Origin: Odiellus spinosus
Lineage: Eukaryota; Arthropoda; Arachnida; Opiliones; Phalangiidae
Assembly (NCBI GenBank): GCA_963920705.1
Contig: OY987230.1
Span: 3,844,001-3,908,000, forward strand
DNA: 64,000 nt
Direction: 5' to 3'
Shown: positions 33,131-45,722 of the stretch, piece after piece
Layout: every line of letters begins with the position of its first letter
Position numbering within the stretch: position 1 is the first letter of the stretch
Translations under genes and position numbers: made by a program
Notes under the pieces: model-generated
The model's input: the letters and a program-made list of their open reading frames with translations, nothing else
What the model was told of the DNA's origin: nothing
Databases searched by the model: none

Positions 33131-33300
33131 AATTTTTTTATTTAATTGGGTACATATAAAGCTCTATACGCGGCGCTACTATAACATGGCCTGGCTTCCG
33201 TAGTGCACCCATTCCAGATTTAAGAGATTTTTATCTAAGATTTATTCAAGTGCTTATAGCAAAGTCGTTAGAGCGTTCGCATGGCTATCTCAAAAGCGGA
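33131..33300. other. Left flank of the 1834-bp array
   Basis: TAGCAAAGTCGTTAGAGCGT at about 33257-33276 resembles a tRNA D-arm/A-box, as in some SINE heads. No B-box or cloverleaf follows because the array starts at 33301, so this is only suggestive. Confidence 0.25.
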
Positions 33301-33496
33301 GCAGCGTCGAGCGCGGACAGTCACTGGGAGGGAGACCACCCGCAAAATGTTTTATTTAAATAGGAAATTTCAAAATTTGGAAATTGTACCCCCACCTATG
33401 AGAAGAGTAGTGAACTAAAATATTAGAATTTTCTTGCGATGACGTAATTGAGAACACGGCGAACGACAGACACACACACACACAATCAGGACACAA

Positions 33497-33528
33497 CCTC
33501 TCCGTGAACTAAAGCTCACTCGGAGAGG
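33497..33528. repeat. Hairpin of the F-family type in array unit 1
   Basis: CCTCTCCG and CGGAGAGG enclose TGAACTAAAGCTCACT, an 8-bp perfect stem with a partly paired loop. It matches the hairpins at 6581-6613 and 6660-6692 in F1 and, like them, is preceded by GACAGA and a CA-rich run. It recurs at +1834, +3668, +5502 and +7336. Confidence 0.8.
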
Positions 33529-33647
33529 TAAAAAGCGGGGCGCGGCTTTTTACACTGGATAAGGAACAATATTATTGAAAAAGAATAGTCATTTTTAAAA
33601 AGCGCTCCTGAGAATAAAATAGAATTTTAAATTTTAATTGAGTATTA

Positions 33648-33878
33648 TTAATTAAGTTCATCTACACGTAATTCCTGAGAGTAAGGAGAAGATATTATAA
33701 AGACAGGTGTTCCGGCGGAAAATAAATAATTAAAGCGAGACACTGTTGGAACTGGAAATGTTTTTAAGCTTTCATTAACGCTTGAATTTTTTTTAACGGT
33801 CCTCAGGTGTGTTTTTCGGTTTTCGTCCGCTTGCACAGTTTCCCACTTGGGCATTTTTTCATTTGCGCAGTATGCCAT
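33648..33878 (-). CDS. Small 76-codon open frame, array unit 1, unrecognised
   Basis: An ATG-started frame begins MAYCANEKMPKWETV and ends ELRVDELN. Unlike its neighbours it is not low-complexity. It is preserved in all five units, but since the units look almost identical this says nothing about selection. It matches no family I know, has no signal peptide or membrane segment, and the opposite strand carries a 77-codon frame over the same bases. It may well be chance. Confidence 0.2.
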   Translation of the reverse strand: MAYCANEKMPKWETVQADENRKTHLRTVKKNSSVNESLKTFPVPTVSRFNYLFSAGTPVFIISSPYSQELRVDELN

Positions 33879-33997
33879 TCGAGCTGTTTTTCTTTGCGAC
33901 GAGTTTGGAACGAAATCAAACCCATAGACCGAAGCACACGCGGGTTTCGATTAGCTGGTACAGTAAAATTGCTCCTGCGTCATAAGGTCATTTTTCA

Positions 33998-34930
33998 ATT
34001 AGTCGAATCTCATCGACCGAGATCCCATTCAACCGACTAAAAAACCCCAAGGGGGCGGACATTTACTAAAAATTTTTACGGGAATTTGAGTTAGATATCG
34101 TGATTTCTTGCCGGTTTTCTGGATTTTTTCTCGGATTTCAAAATCTTCCCGGGTTTTGGAGTTCTCGGCTGATTTCTTGATTTTATTTTCGGATTTCTTG
34201 ATTTTTTGCTGGATTTCTTGATTTCATGCCAGATTTCGAGATTTTGTCTCTTCCCGGATTTTGGATTTCTTGATTTTAATTTCGGATTTCGCGATTTTTT
34301 GCCGGATTTCTTGATTTTTTTATCAGATTTCTTGATCTCTTGCATGATTTCGTGATTTCTTGTTGGATTTCAAATTCTTCACGGATTTTGGATTTATTGA
34401 CGGATTTTCTGATTTCATGATGGCTTTCTTGATTTCTTGTCTGATTTCTTGATTTCTTACCGGATTTCGCGATCTTTTTTCGGATTTCGTGATTTTGAAG
34501 AAATTCTTTGAATTTTTAAAAAATCCAAAATCCATGTCGGATTTCTTGCTGGATTTCGGATTTCGTCAGAAGTGTACGGGATTTCTCCAAATATCCGACC
34601 CCTCGAGAAACCCTCACTTCGGCAGGTTTTGGATTCGGTCCAATGGGATTCGAAAATTTTCATAAATATCCCCGATGAAATTTAAGAAATTAAATTCTCG
34701 GGGCGCGACGCAAATATTTTATCTTTAAAACGGAAGATCTTGCGAGACTTATAATAATTTAGTAGTTAGTAAATGAGCTCTACACCCAAAACACATTTTA
34801 AAATATAATTTAAAATTTATAATTTAGTAGATAAAATATCACTAAATTACCGAAAAATAACTTTATAAAGCTAATTGTCGATTTACCTTTACATTTCTAT
34901 TTTGAGAAATATTAAAATCGGGCTAATTTC
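33998..34930 (+). repeat. Family A repeat with array in its loop (unit 1)
   Basis: The left palindrome half GACCGAGATCCCATTCAACC (34016-34035) and the right half GGATTCGGTCCAATGGGATT (34632-34651) are separated by about 600 bp, mostly a GGATTTCTTGATTT array. The family A body then follows: CCCCGATGAAATTTAAG, GCAAATATTTTATC, ACTTATAATAATTTAGTAG, AAATGAGCTC, TAATTGTCGATTTACC. The array therefore expanded inside, or was inserted into, the palindrome loop. Confidence 0.7.
34090..34575. repeat. GGATTTCTTGATTT short-period array (unit 1)
   Basis: Roughly 25 imperfect units of 15-24 bp based on GGATTTCTTGATTTTTTGCC run across this interval. Translations give lysine/asparagine/proline repeats (KSRNPK) that are not genes. 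The array is repeated in all five 1834-bp units. Confidence 0.85.
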
Positions 34931-35134
34931 AAACTGCCACCTCACCTAACCTATATTATGACAAGAGGACCAGGCTAGTTAGACTGTTCGAGTGATTCAC
35001 TAACTTAAAATAACTTATAATATAAGAAGAGGGGCAGGCTAGTTCTAGTGATAAACTAACCTAATCTAACGTAACCTTACTTGTACATGAACACTGCGCA
35101 AAAGAATAAAAACGCAAATGAAAACTGCGCAAAA

Positions 35135-36968
35135 GCAGCGTCGAGCGCGGACAGTCACTGGGAGGGAGACCACCCGCAAAATGTTTTATTTAAATAGGAA
35201 ATTTCAAAATTTGGAAATTGTACCCCCACCTATGAGAAGAGTAGTGAACTAAAATATTAGAATTTTCTTGCGATGACGTAATTGAGAACACGGCGAACGA
35301 CAGACACACACACACACAATCAGGACACAACCTCTCCGTGAACTAAAGCTCACTCGGAGAGGTAAAAAGCGGGGCGCGGCTTTTTACACTGGATAAGGAA
35401 CAATATTATTGAAAAAGAATAGTCATTTTTAAAAAGCGCTCCTGAGAATAAAATAGAATTTTAAATTTTAATTGAGTATTATTAATTAAGTTCATCTACA
35501 CGTAATTCCTGAGAGTAAGGAGAAGATATTATAAAGACAGGTGTTCCGGCGGAAAATAAATAATTAAAGCGAGACACTGTTGGAACTGGAAATGTTTTTA
35601 AGCTTTCATTAACGCTTGAATTTTTTTTAACGGTCCTCAGGTGTGTTTTTCGGTTTTCGTCCGCTTGCACAGTTTCCCACTTGGGCATTTTTTCATTTGC
35701 GCAGTATGCCATTCGAGCTGTTTTTCTTTGCGACGAGTTTGGAACGAAATCAAACCCATAGACCGAAGCACACGCGGGTTTCGATTAGCTGGTACAGTAA
35801 AATTGCTCCTGCGTCATAAGGTCATTTTTCAATTAGTCGAATCTCATCGACCGAGATCCCATTCAACCGACTAAAAAACCCCAAGGGGGCGGACATTTAC
35901 TAAAAATTTTTACGGGATTTTGAGTTAGATATCGTGATTTCTTGCCGGTTTTCTGGATTTTTTCTCGGATTTCAAAATCTTCCCGGGTTTTGGAGTTCTC
36001 GGCTGATTTCTTGATTTTATTTTCGGATTTCTTGATTTTTTGCTGGATTTCTTGATTTCATGCCAGATTTCGAGATTTTGTCTCTTCCCGGATTTTGGAT
36101 TTCTTGATTTTAATTTCGGATTTCGCGATTTTTTGCCGGATTTCTTGATTTTTTTATCAGATTTCTTGATCTCTTGCATGATTTCGTGATTTCTTGTTGG
36201 ATTTCAAATTCTTCACGGATTTTGGATTTATTGACGGATTTTCTGATTTCATGATGGCTTTCTTGATTTCTTGTCTGATTTCTTGATTTCTTACCGGATT
36301 TCGCGATCTTTTTTCGGATTTCGTGATTTTGAAGAAATTCTTTGAATTTTTAAAAAATCCAAAATCCATGTCGGATTTCTTGCTGGATTTCGGATTTCGT
36401 CAGAAGTGTACGGGATTTCTCCAAATATCCGACCCCTCGAGAAACCCTCACTTCGGCAGGTTTTGGATTCGGTCCAATGGGATTCGAAAATTTTCATAAA
36501 TATCCCCGATGAAATTTAAGAAATTAAATTCTCGGGGCGCGACGCAAATATTTTATCTTTAAAACGGAAGATCTTGCGAGACTTATAATAATTTAGTAGT
36601 TAGTAAATGAGCTCTACACCCAAAACACATTTTAAAATATAATTTAAAATTTATAATTTAGTAGATAAAATATCACTAAATTACCGAAAAATAACTTTAT
36701 AAAGCTAATTGTCGATTTACCTTTACATTTCTATTTTGAGAAATATTAAAATCGGGCTAATTTCAAACTGCCACCTCACCTAACCTATATTATGACAAGA
36801 GGACCAGGCTAGTTAGACTGTTCGAGTGATTCACTAACTTAAAATAACTTATAATATAAGAAGAGGGGCAGGCTAGTTCTAGTGATAAACTAACCTAATC
36901 TAACGTAACCTTACTTGTACATGAACACTGCGCAAAAGAATAAAAACGCAAATGAAAACTGCGCAAAA
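35135..36968. repeat. 1834-bp unit 2
   Basis: Same content as unit 1. It carries the only substitution noticed, T at 35918 in GGGATTTTGAG where the other units have GGGAATTTGAG. Confidence 0.9.
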
Positions 36969-38802
36969 GCAGCGTCGAGCGCGGACAGTCACTGGGAGGG
37001 AGACCACCCGCAAAATGTTTTATTTAAATAGGAAATTTCAAAATTTGGAAATTGTACCCCCACCTATGAGAAGAGTAGTGAACTAAAATATTAGAATTTT
37101 CTTGCGATGACGTAATTGAGAACACGGCGAACGACAGACACACACACACACAATCAGGACACAACCTCTCCGTGAACTAAAGCTCACTCGGAGAGGTAAA
37201 AAGCGGGGCGCGGCTTTTTACACTGGATAAGGAACAATATTATTGAAAAAGAATAGTCATTTTTAAAAAGCGCTCCTGAGAATAAAATAGAATTTTAAAT
37301 TTTAATTGAGTATTATTAATTAAGTTCATCTACACGTAATTCCTGAGAGTAAGGAGAAGATATTATAAAGACAGGTGTTCCGGCGGAAAATAAATAATTA
37401 AAGCGAGACACTGTTGGAACTGGAAATGTTTTTAAGCTTTCATTAACGCTTGAATTTTTTTTAACGGTCCTCAGGTGTGTTTTTCGGTTTTCGTCCGCTT
37501 GCACAGTTTCCCACTTGGGCATTTTTTCATTTGCGCAGTATGCCATTCGAGCTGTTTTTCTTTGCGACGAGTTTGGAACGAAATCAAACCCATAGACCGA
37601 AGCACACGCGGGTTTCGATTAGCTGGTACAGTAAAATTGCTCCTGCGTCATAAGGTCATTTTTCAATTAGTCGAATCTCATCGACCGAGATCCCATTCAA
37701 CCGACTAAAAAACCCCAAGGGGGCGGACATTTACTAAAAATTTTTACGGGAATTTGAGTTAGATATCGTGATTTCTTGCCGGTTTTCTGGATTTTTTCTC
37801 GGATTTCAAAATCTTCCCGGGTTTTGGAGTTCTCGGCTGATTTCTTGATTTTATTTTCGGATTTCTTGATTTTTTGCTGGATTTCTTGATTTCATGCCAG
37901 ATTTCGAGATTTTGTCTCTTCCCGGATTTTGGATTTCTTGATTTTAATTTCGGATTTCGCGATTTTTTGCCGGATTTCTTGATTTTTTTATCAGATTTCT
38001 TGATCTCTTGCATGATTTCGTGATTTCTTGTTGGATTTCAAATTCTTCACGGATTTTGGATTTATTGACGGATTTTCTGATTTCATGATGGCTTTCTTGA
38101 TTTCTTGTCTGATTTCTTGATTTCTTACCGGATTTCGCGATCTTTTTTCGGATTTCGTGATTTTGAAGAAATTCTTTGAATTTTTAAAAAATCCAAAATC
38201 CATGTCGGATTTCTTGCTGGATTTCGGATTTCGTCAGAAGTGTACGGGATTTCTCCAAATATCCGACCCCTCGAGAAACCCTCACTTCGGCAGGTTTTGG
38301 ATTCGGTCCAATGGGATTCGAAAATTTTCATAAATATCCCCGATGAAATTTAAGAAATTAAATTCTCGGGGCGCGACGCAAATATTTTATCTTTAAAACG
38401 GAAGATCTTGCGAGACTTATAATAATTTAGTAGTTAGTAAATGAGCTCTACACCCAAAACACATTTTAAAATATAATTTAAAATTTATAATTTAGTAGAT
38501 AAAATATCACTAAATTACCGAAAAATAACTTTATAAAGCTAATTGTCGATTTACCTTTACATTTCTATTTTGAGAAATATTAAAATCGGGCTAATTTCAA
38601 ACTGCCACCTCACCTAACCTATATTATGACAAGAGGACCAGGCTAGTTAGACTGTTCGAGTGATTCACTAACTTAAAATAACTTATAATATAAGAAGAGG
38701 GGCAGGCTAGTTCTAGTGATAAACTAACCTAATCTAACGTAACCTTACTTGTACATGAACACTGCGCAAAAGAATAAAAACGCAAATGAAAACTGCGCAA
38801 AA
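36969..38802. repeat. 1834-bp unit 3
   Basis: Same content as unit 1; no difference noticed. Confidence 0.9.
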
Positions 38803-40636
38803 GCAGCGTCGAGCGCGGACAGTCACTGGGAGGGAGACCACCCGCAAAATGTTTTATTTAAATAGGAAATTTCAAAATTTGGAAATTGTACCCCCACCTA
38901 TGAGAAGAGTAGTGAACTAAAATATTAGAATTTTCTTGCGATGACGTAATTGAGAACACGGCGAACGACAGACACACACACACACAATCAGGACACAACC
39001 TCTCCGTGAACTAAAGCTCACTCGGAGAGGTAAAAAGCGGGGCGCGGCTTTTTACACTGGATAAGGAACAATATTATTGAAAAAGAATAGTCATTTTTAA
39101 AAAGCGCTCCTGAGAATAAAATAGAATTTTAAATTTTAATTGAGTATTATTAATTAAGTTCATCTACACGTAATTCCTGAGAGTAAGGAGAAGATATTAT
39201 AAAGACAGGTGTTCCGGCGGAAAATAAATAATTAAAGCGAGACACTGTTGGAACTGGAAATGTTTTTAAGCTTTCATTAACGCTTGAATTTTTTTTAACG
39301 GTCCTCAGGTGTGTTTTTCGGTTTTCGTCCGCTTGCACAGTTTCCCACTTGGGCATTTTTTCATTTGCGCAGTATGCCATTCGAGCTGTTTTTCTTTGCG
39401 ACGAGTTTGGAACGAAATCAAACCCATAGACCGAAGCACACGCGGGTTTCGATTAGCTGGTACAGTAAAATTGCTCCTGCGTCATAAGGTCATTTTTCAA
39501 TTAGTCGAATCTCATCGACCGAGATCCCATTCAACCGACTAAAAAACCCCAAGGGGGCGGACATTTACTAAAAATTTTTACGGGAATTTGAGTTAGATAT
39601 CGTGATTTCTTGCCGGTTTTCTGGATTTTTTCTCGGATTTCAAAATCTTCCCGGGTTTTGGAGTTCTCGGCTGATTTCTTGATTTTATTTTCGGATTTCT
39701 TGATTTTTTGCTGGATTTCTTGATTTCATGCCAGATTTCGAGATTTTGTCTCTTCCCGGATTTTGGATTTCTTGATTTTAATTTCGGATTTCGCGATTTT
39801 TTGCCGGATTTCTTGATTTTTTTATCAGATTTCTTGATCTCTTGCATGATTTCGTGATTTCTTGTTGGATTTCAAATTCTTCACGGATTTTGGATTTATT
39901 GACGGATTTTCTGATTTCATGATGGCTTTCTTGATTTCTTGTCTGATTTCTTGATTTCTTACCGGATTTCGCGATCTTTTTTCGGATTTCGTGATTTTGA
40001 AGAAATTCTTTGAATTTTTAAAAAATCCAAAATCCATGTCGGATTTCTTGCTGGATTTCGGATTTCGTCAGAAGTGTACGGGATTTCTCCAAATATCCGA
40101 CCCCTCGAGAAACCCTCACTTCGGCAGGTTTTGGATTCGGTCCAATGGGATTCGAAAATTTTCATAAATATCCCCGATGAAATTTAAGAAATTAAATTCT
40201 CGGGGCGCGACGCAAATATTTTATCTTTAAAACGGAAGATCTTGCGAGACTTATAATAATTTAGTAGTTAGTAAATGAGCTCTACACCCAAAACACATTT
40301 TAAAATATAATTTAAAATTTATAATTTAGTAGATAAAATATCACTAAATTACCGAAAAATAACTTTATAAAGCTAATTGTCGATTTACCTTTACATTTCT
40401 ATTTTGAGAAATATTAAAATCGGGCTAATTTCAAACTGCCACCTCACCTAACCTATATTATGACAAGAGGACCAGGCTAGTTAGACTGTTCGAGTGATTC
40501 ACTAACTTAAAATAACTTATAATATAAGAAGAGGGGCAGGCTAGTTCTAGTGATAAACTAACCTAATCTAACGTAACCTTACTTGTACATGAACACTGCG
40601 CAAAAGAATAAAAACGCAAATGAAAACTGCGCAAAA
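38803..40636. repeat. 1834-bp unit 4
   Basis: Same content as unit 1; no difference noticed. Confidence 0.9.
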
Positions 40637-42470
40637 GCAGCGTCGAGCGCGGACAGTCACTGGGAGGGAGACCACCCGCAAAATGTTTTATTTAAATAGG
40701 AAATTTCAAAATTTGGAAATTGTACCCCCACCTATGAGAAGAGTAGTGAACTAAAATATTAGAATTTTCTTGCGATGACGTAATTGAGAACACGGCGAAC
40801 GACAGACACACACACACACAATCAGGACACAACCTCTCCGTGAACTAAAGCTCACTCGGAGAGGTAAAAAGCGGGGCGCGGCTTTTTACACTGGATAAGG
40901 AACAATATTATTGAAAAAGAATAGTCATTTTTAAAAAGCGCTCCTGAGAATAAAATAGAATTTTAAATTTTAATTGAGTATTATTAATTAAGTTCATCTA
41001 CACGTAATTCCTGAGAGTAAGGAGAAGATATTATAAAGACAGGTGTTCCGGCGGAAAATAAATAATTAAAGCGAGACACTGTTGGAACTGGAAATGTTTT
41101 TAAGCTTTCATTAACGCTTGAATTTTTTTTAACGGTCCTCAGGTGTGTTTTTCGGTTTTCGTCCGCTTGCACAGTTTCCCACTTGGGCATTTTTTCATTT
41201 GCGCAGTATGCCATTCGAGCTGTTTTTCTTTGCGACGAGTTTGGAACGAAATCAAACCCATAGACCGAAGCACACGCGGGTTTCGATTAGCTGGTACAGT
41301 AAAATTGCTCCTGCGTCATAAGGTCATTTTTCAATTAGTCGAATCTCATCGACCGAGATCCCATTCAACCGACTAAAAAACCCCAAGGGGGCGGACATTT
41401 ACTAAAAATTTTTACGGGAATTTGAGTTAGATATCGTGATTTCTTGCCGGTTTTCTGGATTTTTTCTCGGATTTCAAAATCTTCCCGGGTTTTGGAGTTC
41501 TCGGCTGATTTCTTGATTTTATTTTCGGATTTCTTGATTTTTTGCTGGATTTCTTGATTTCATGCCAGATTTCGAGATTTTGTCTCTTCCCGGATTTTGG
41601 ATTTCTTGATTTTAATTTCGGATTTCGCGATTTTTTGCCGGATTTCTTGATTTTTTTATCAGATTTCTTGATCTCTTGCATGATTTCGTGATTTCTTGTT
41701 GGATTTCAAATTCTTCACGGATTTTGGATTTATTGACGGATTTTCTGATTTCATGATGGCTTTCTTGATTTCTTGTCTGATTTCTTGATTTCTTACCGGA
41801 TTTCGCGATCTTTTTTCGGATTTCGTGATTTTGAAGAAATTCTTTGAATTTTTAAAAAATCCAAAATCCATGTCGGATTTCTTGCTGGATTTCGGATTTC
41901 GTCAGAAGTGTACGGGATTTCTCCAAATATCCGACCCCTCGAGAAACCCTCACTTCGGCAGGTTTTGGATTCGGTCCAATGGGATTCGAAAATTTTCATA
42001 AATATCCCCGATGAAATTTAAGAAATTAAATTCTCGGGGCGCGACGCAAATATTTTATCTTTAAAACGGAAGATCTTGCGAGACTTATAATAATTTAGTA
42101 GTTAGTAAATGAGCTCTACACCCAAAACACATTTTAAAATATAATTTAAAATTTATAATTTAGTAGATAAAATATCACTAAATTACCGAAAAATAACTTT
42201 ATAAAGCTAATTGTCGATTTACCTTTACATTTCTATTTTGAGAAATATTAAAATCGGGCTAATTTCAAACTGCCACCTCACCTAACCTATATTATGACAA
42301 GAGGACCAGGCTAGTTAGACTGTTCGAGTGATTCACTAACTTAAAATAACTTATAATATAAGAAGAGGGGCAGGCTAGTTCTAGTGATAAACTAACCTAA
42401 TCTAACGTAACCTTACTTGTACATGAACACTGCGCAAAAGAATAAAAACGCAAATGAAAACTGCGCAAAA
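40637..42470. repeat. 1834-bp unit 5
   Basis: Same content as unit 1. It ends ...AACTGCGCAAAA and then passes into GAAATGCGCTTG, which is not the unit start. The array therefore ends after exactly five whole units. Confidence 0.9.
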
Positions 42471-44639
42471 GAAATGCGCTTGTGGAAACTGCGTAATTGG
42501 AGTCTTAGTTTTTTCCCTATATTATATGGTTTTCAAATCATTTTCCCAATTCATTTTTTTTATGGGCTATACGCTGATGTCATCCATTTTCGGCTAAGGT
42601 AACTTTGGTTATTCCATACATACTAACTTTAATTTACTGTGATAAAGCTTTCGCCTCGTATTCTAGTATAGAGAGGAACGTACAAAAATTCCCGGAATTT
42701 CCAATTTAACTCGAGTTCGATCCAATCACGAAAACATATATAATAAAGACAACTCAATCTTTTATCTCGCGAGACCTTTTCTTTAAAAATCTAAAATATT
42801 TAATTGTATATAAATTCCGAAATCCGCACTCATTAAATTCTTTTTCCCTTTCCCTATAAACAAAATTAAAAAAATTTTTTTTTATCATTTTTAAGGTCAA
42901 TATCTACGGGTGCCGCAGTAGACGCAGCGAAATCCACAAATTTTTCACATTGTCCTTTGAACCAAATTTAAATAATGTTTTTTCATTACGGAGCGAAAGC
43001 TTTATATTTTTCAATTTAGTTTCGACCTATTTTAGACACATTTGTTTTGTATGTTTTCTAATGCTTCCAGATATTTTTAAGGCTTAGATATTTATTGACA
43101 TTTTGAAGTAAGTTTCAAGCTTGATTTTAAGTACAGTTTCATAATTTTACACCGATTAGTTGGGACACAATCTATTTATAAAAATGGCGAAGAGGCGAAG
43201 GAGAAATTAAGTCAATAGCGTTGAATGCCCATAGCCTCCAAATCATGAGCTTCGGCGCGCGTGATTTAAAAAGCTATGGTAAACCTAAGCATAATTTCAA
43301 ATTATGCTAGGTTTTTCCACTCAGTTTGCCCTCCTTAACTTTTCCTAACGCATGCATAAATAGGTTGGGGGTCAACCAATCTGTGTAAAACTATGAAATT
43401 AGTCTTAAAATTAAGCTTGCAACTTAATTCATACACACGGAAAATCCAAGTGTAAAAAATATCTGGAAGTATTAGAAAATAAATGTCAAAGGTAAGCCAC
43501 TTCAAATAAACCAAATCCCATAGAATAACATTACGAATTGGCCATGACCGAAACTAGCTAAGAACTAAATTAAGTTCAACACTCGAACCTTGATCTACCA
43601 TTTAAAATTTGTTTTAACTATAACAAATGATTATTAGTTATGCCGCCAAACGGGCATCTCGTCGAAAAAGTGGGTTCTAATGTTATTACAGTGGGAAAAT
43701 GGAGCAATGTAATTGCCTTAAAACCAATTTTTTATGGAAATTTAAATTAAATTGAATTACCGATGATGACCCCATAGATATTTTAATGAAATTTTCATTT
43801 ATAAAACGAAGAGTATAAACTTCGTTTTAAACTCTTAATTTCTTAACATTAATCGTTTCTTGCAAAAAACTTTGACCGGCGCTTTCTACTCAATAAAAAA
43901 CTGGGATGTTGATCAATTGTAATGGTTTGTCGATCAAATGGATTCTTTGTCGATAGATTGGAAGTCGATCAAAGGAACCTAAGCCATTTTTTCTTCAATC
44001 TTTAAATTAGTTATCAGTTTTTCCGGGAAAACGCGTACATTTTAATTTCGGAGCTAAATATTAGAACAAGCTCGTATATCGCACTTTTTTCTAATTCGCG
44101 GCAGATACGCGGGCCAGGTTCTCATATCTACGATATTTATTCCGCACGGCTTGTCGTGTGATCAATCCTATGTTTACTTATATAATTCCATAATATTTGC
44201 ACAATGCTTTAATAATTTTTGAATAAGATATAACACATTAATCCATCTTCTGTTCGGTTTCGGTGTAACAACTACGTAGCTTGGTGTAAATCACTTTCAG
44301 CAAATTCTAGAGAAACTTTGTTACAATTTTGTTTTAGAACGATAATGATAAAAATAACAATTAAGAGTTTAGGGGTGGACTTCTTGACATTTCAACGGCC
44401 ACGTCACACAAAGGAGCTTCCAAAAAACAAGAGAAATTAAGGAGCTCTCAAACAGGAAATATTTATACCAAGATGATTAAAATTGCGGAAAAATGAAAAA
44501 ACAAGACGGTGTGCAGGGGCCCGTAATACTAATTTAACGCGCAATTTCGCAACCTAACTTAACCTTATAACTTTTCAACTAAACAATTAACTAAAATTAA
44601 GCAATCACAAAAAAACGTACTCCCTATAATAAAAAAAAA
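42471..44639. other. AT-rich interval, nothing recognised
   Basis: No domain-bearing frame or repeat was found. If the ceramide-synthase-like gene has a further 3' exon it could lie here, but none was identified. Confidence 0.4.
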
Positions 44640-44915
44640 CTAAACATGAGCCAAATATAAACCATTGTCTACATCTAAACAATAACGTAAAAGAAAACAT
44701 GAGCCAAAAATAAACCATAACCTACATCTAAACCATTATCTACACTTAAATAATCACCTAAAAGAAAACGTCAGCTAAAATACACCATTACCTATATCTG
44801 TTTCTAAACCGTTACCTATATCTGTACCATTACATATATCCAAACGATTACCTATATTCTAACCATTACCTGTATCCAAACCATTACCCATATCTAAACC
44901 ATTACCTATATTTAG
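44640..44915. repeat. 18-bp minisatellite
   Basis: AAACCATTACCTATATCT-type units repeat about 10 times with variation (ACCATTACATATATCC, AACCATTACCTGTATCC). The earlier part (44650-44770) holds looser AACATGAGCCAAA.ATAAACCA repeats. Confidence 0.8.
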
Positions 44916-45064
44916 AACTAAACAATCAACTGAAGTGTATAATTACTCCTCCACTCATAATAAATGACCGGGAATATTTCATTACAAATCCTCTCGTATA
45001 AAATCGCATTTTATTAGCACTCCTCTCAAACAGGCTCTTTGGCGCCCGGGAGAGCTCGGCCTAA

Positions 45065-45310
45065 GGTTTATATCTCACGCGTTGCAGCTGGGCAACTGTG
45101 TCTATCTCTGGCAATGTTCCGATACCGACACCGACCGCGCGTATAGGCAACGCATTTTTCGTGTACGCGTTGGTGCTTTTTGCCGAAGCAAGAGGCAAAT
45201 GCATAGTTCCCAGAGCGACCGCGCGTATCGAGGGGACGCGTTGGCGCTCTTCGCCGTAGCAAGAGGCAAAAGCAGAGGCAGAAAGGACCCGCTTGGCCTT
45301 GGGACGCGTT
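45065..45310. repeat. GC-richer island with a doubled motif
   Basis: CGACCGCGCGTAT occurs at about 45134 and 45216, each followed by an ACGCGTTGG.GCT.TT.GCCG.AGCAAGAGGC block, so this is a diverged tandem duplicate of about 82 bp. Base composition stands out from the AT-rich surroundings. Frames of 130 (+) and 64 (-) codons overlap it and show no known domain. Confidence 0.6.
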
Positions 45311-45568
45311 TTGACCTAGATTTTTGGGTTGTTTATATAAATTTCACTGGAAACAAGTTTCCGCGTGAAATTAAAAAAGGGCACAATATATTCTTTCCAC
45401 ATTTTTTCTCGCACTTCTTTATACGATTTTTTTACAATATTTTCTCCCCAAATATTTCTTCAATAGTTTGCTAATCTTTTCCAGGGCTGGGATCCCTAGG
45501 CCATGGGCCTTTATTATCCTATAGTCAGTCCACCCCATGTTCGAGTTTTATGTAAAAAATTCACTCAC

Positions 45569-45722
45569 CGCAAACCACACGATATTAAGCACCACAAACG
45601 CCGCTGACAATGTAAAAATAGTCACAAAGTGTGGAAACTGTGAAATATCATTTCTTCCAATTTGAACGGAAATAAAAGCGTACATGGCTCGCAACGGGTA
45701 TAGATACAGGCGAAGCCAAATC
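45569..45722 (-). CDS. Ceramide-synthase-like last recognised exon
   Basis: Acceptor TTCATTTAG after a 65-bp intron. The first G completes TGG. It reads IWLRLYLYPLRAMYAFIS then a helix FVTIFTLSAAFVVLNIVWFA, the end of the TLC domain. It stops at GCG|GTGAGT. If that donor is not used, the frame ends at TAA (45548-45550) eight codons later. A further 3' exon was not found. Confidence 0.65.

Larger units (their letters stand above)
33301..42470. repeat. Five tandem copies of an 1834-bp composite unit
   Basis: Units start at 33301, 35135, 36969, 38803 and 40637 and the last ends at 42470, exactly 5 x 1834 bp. All derived open frames are the same length and sequence in each unit. One substitution was noticed (35918 is T; the equivalent base is A in the other four). 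Each unit has: F-family centre sequence (GCAGCGTCGAGCGC ... GGGAGGGAGACCACCC) and a hairpin, a 76-codon frame, a family A palindrome whose loop holds a GGATTTCTTGATTT array, the family A body, and two satellite monomers. The near-identity means very recent amplification or an assembly effect. Confidence 0.95.

Noticed and set aside
34091-34663. Lysine/asparagine-rich minus frames in each 1834-bp unit
   Set aside because: They are translations of the GGATTTCTTGATTT array, with no complex sequence.
45082-45474. 130-codon plus-strand frame
   Set aside because: It begins in the doubled GC-rich motif and ends in AT-rich sequence, with no domain and no splice or promoter support.
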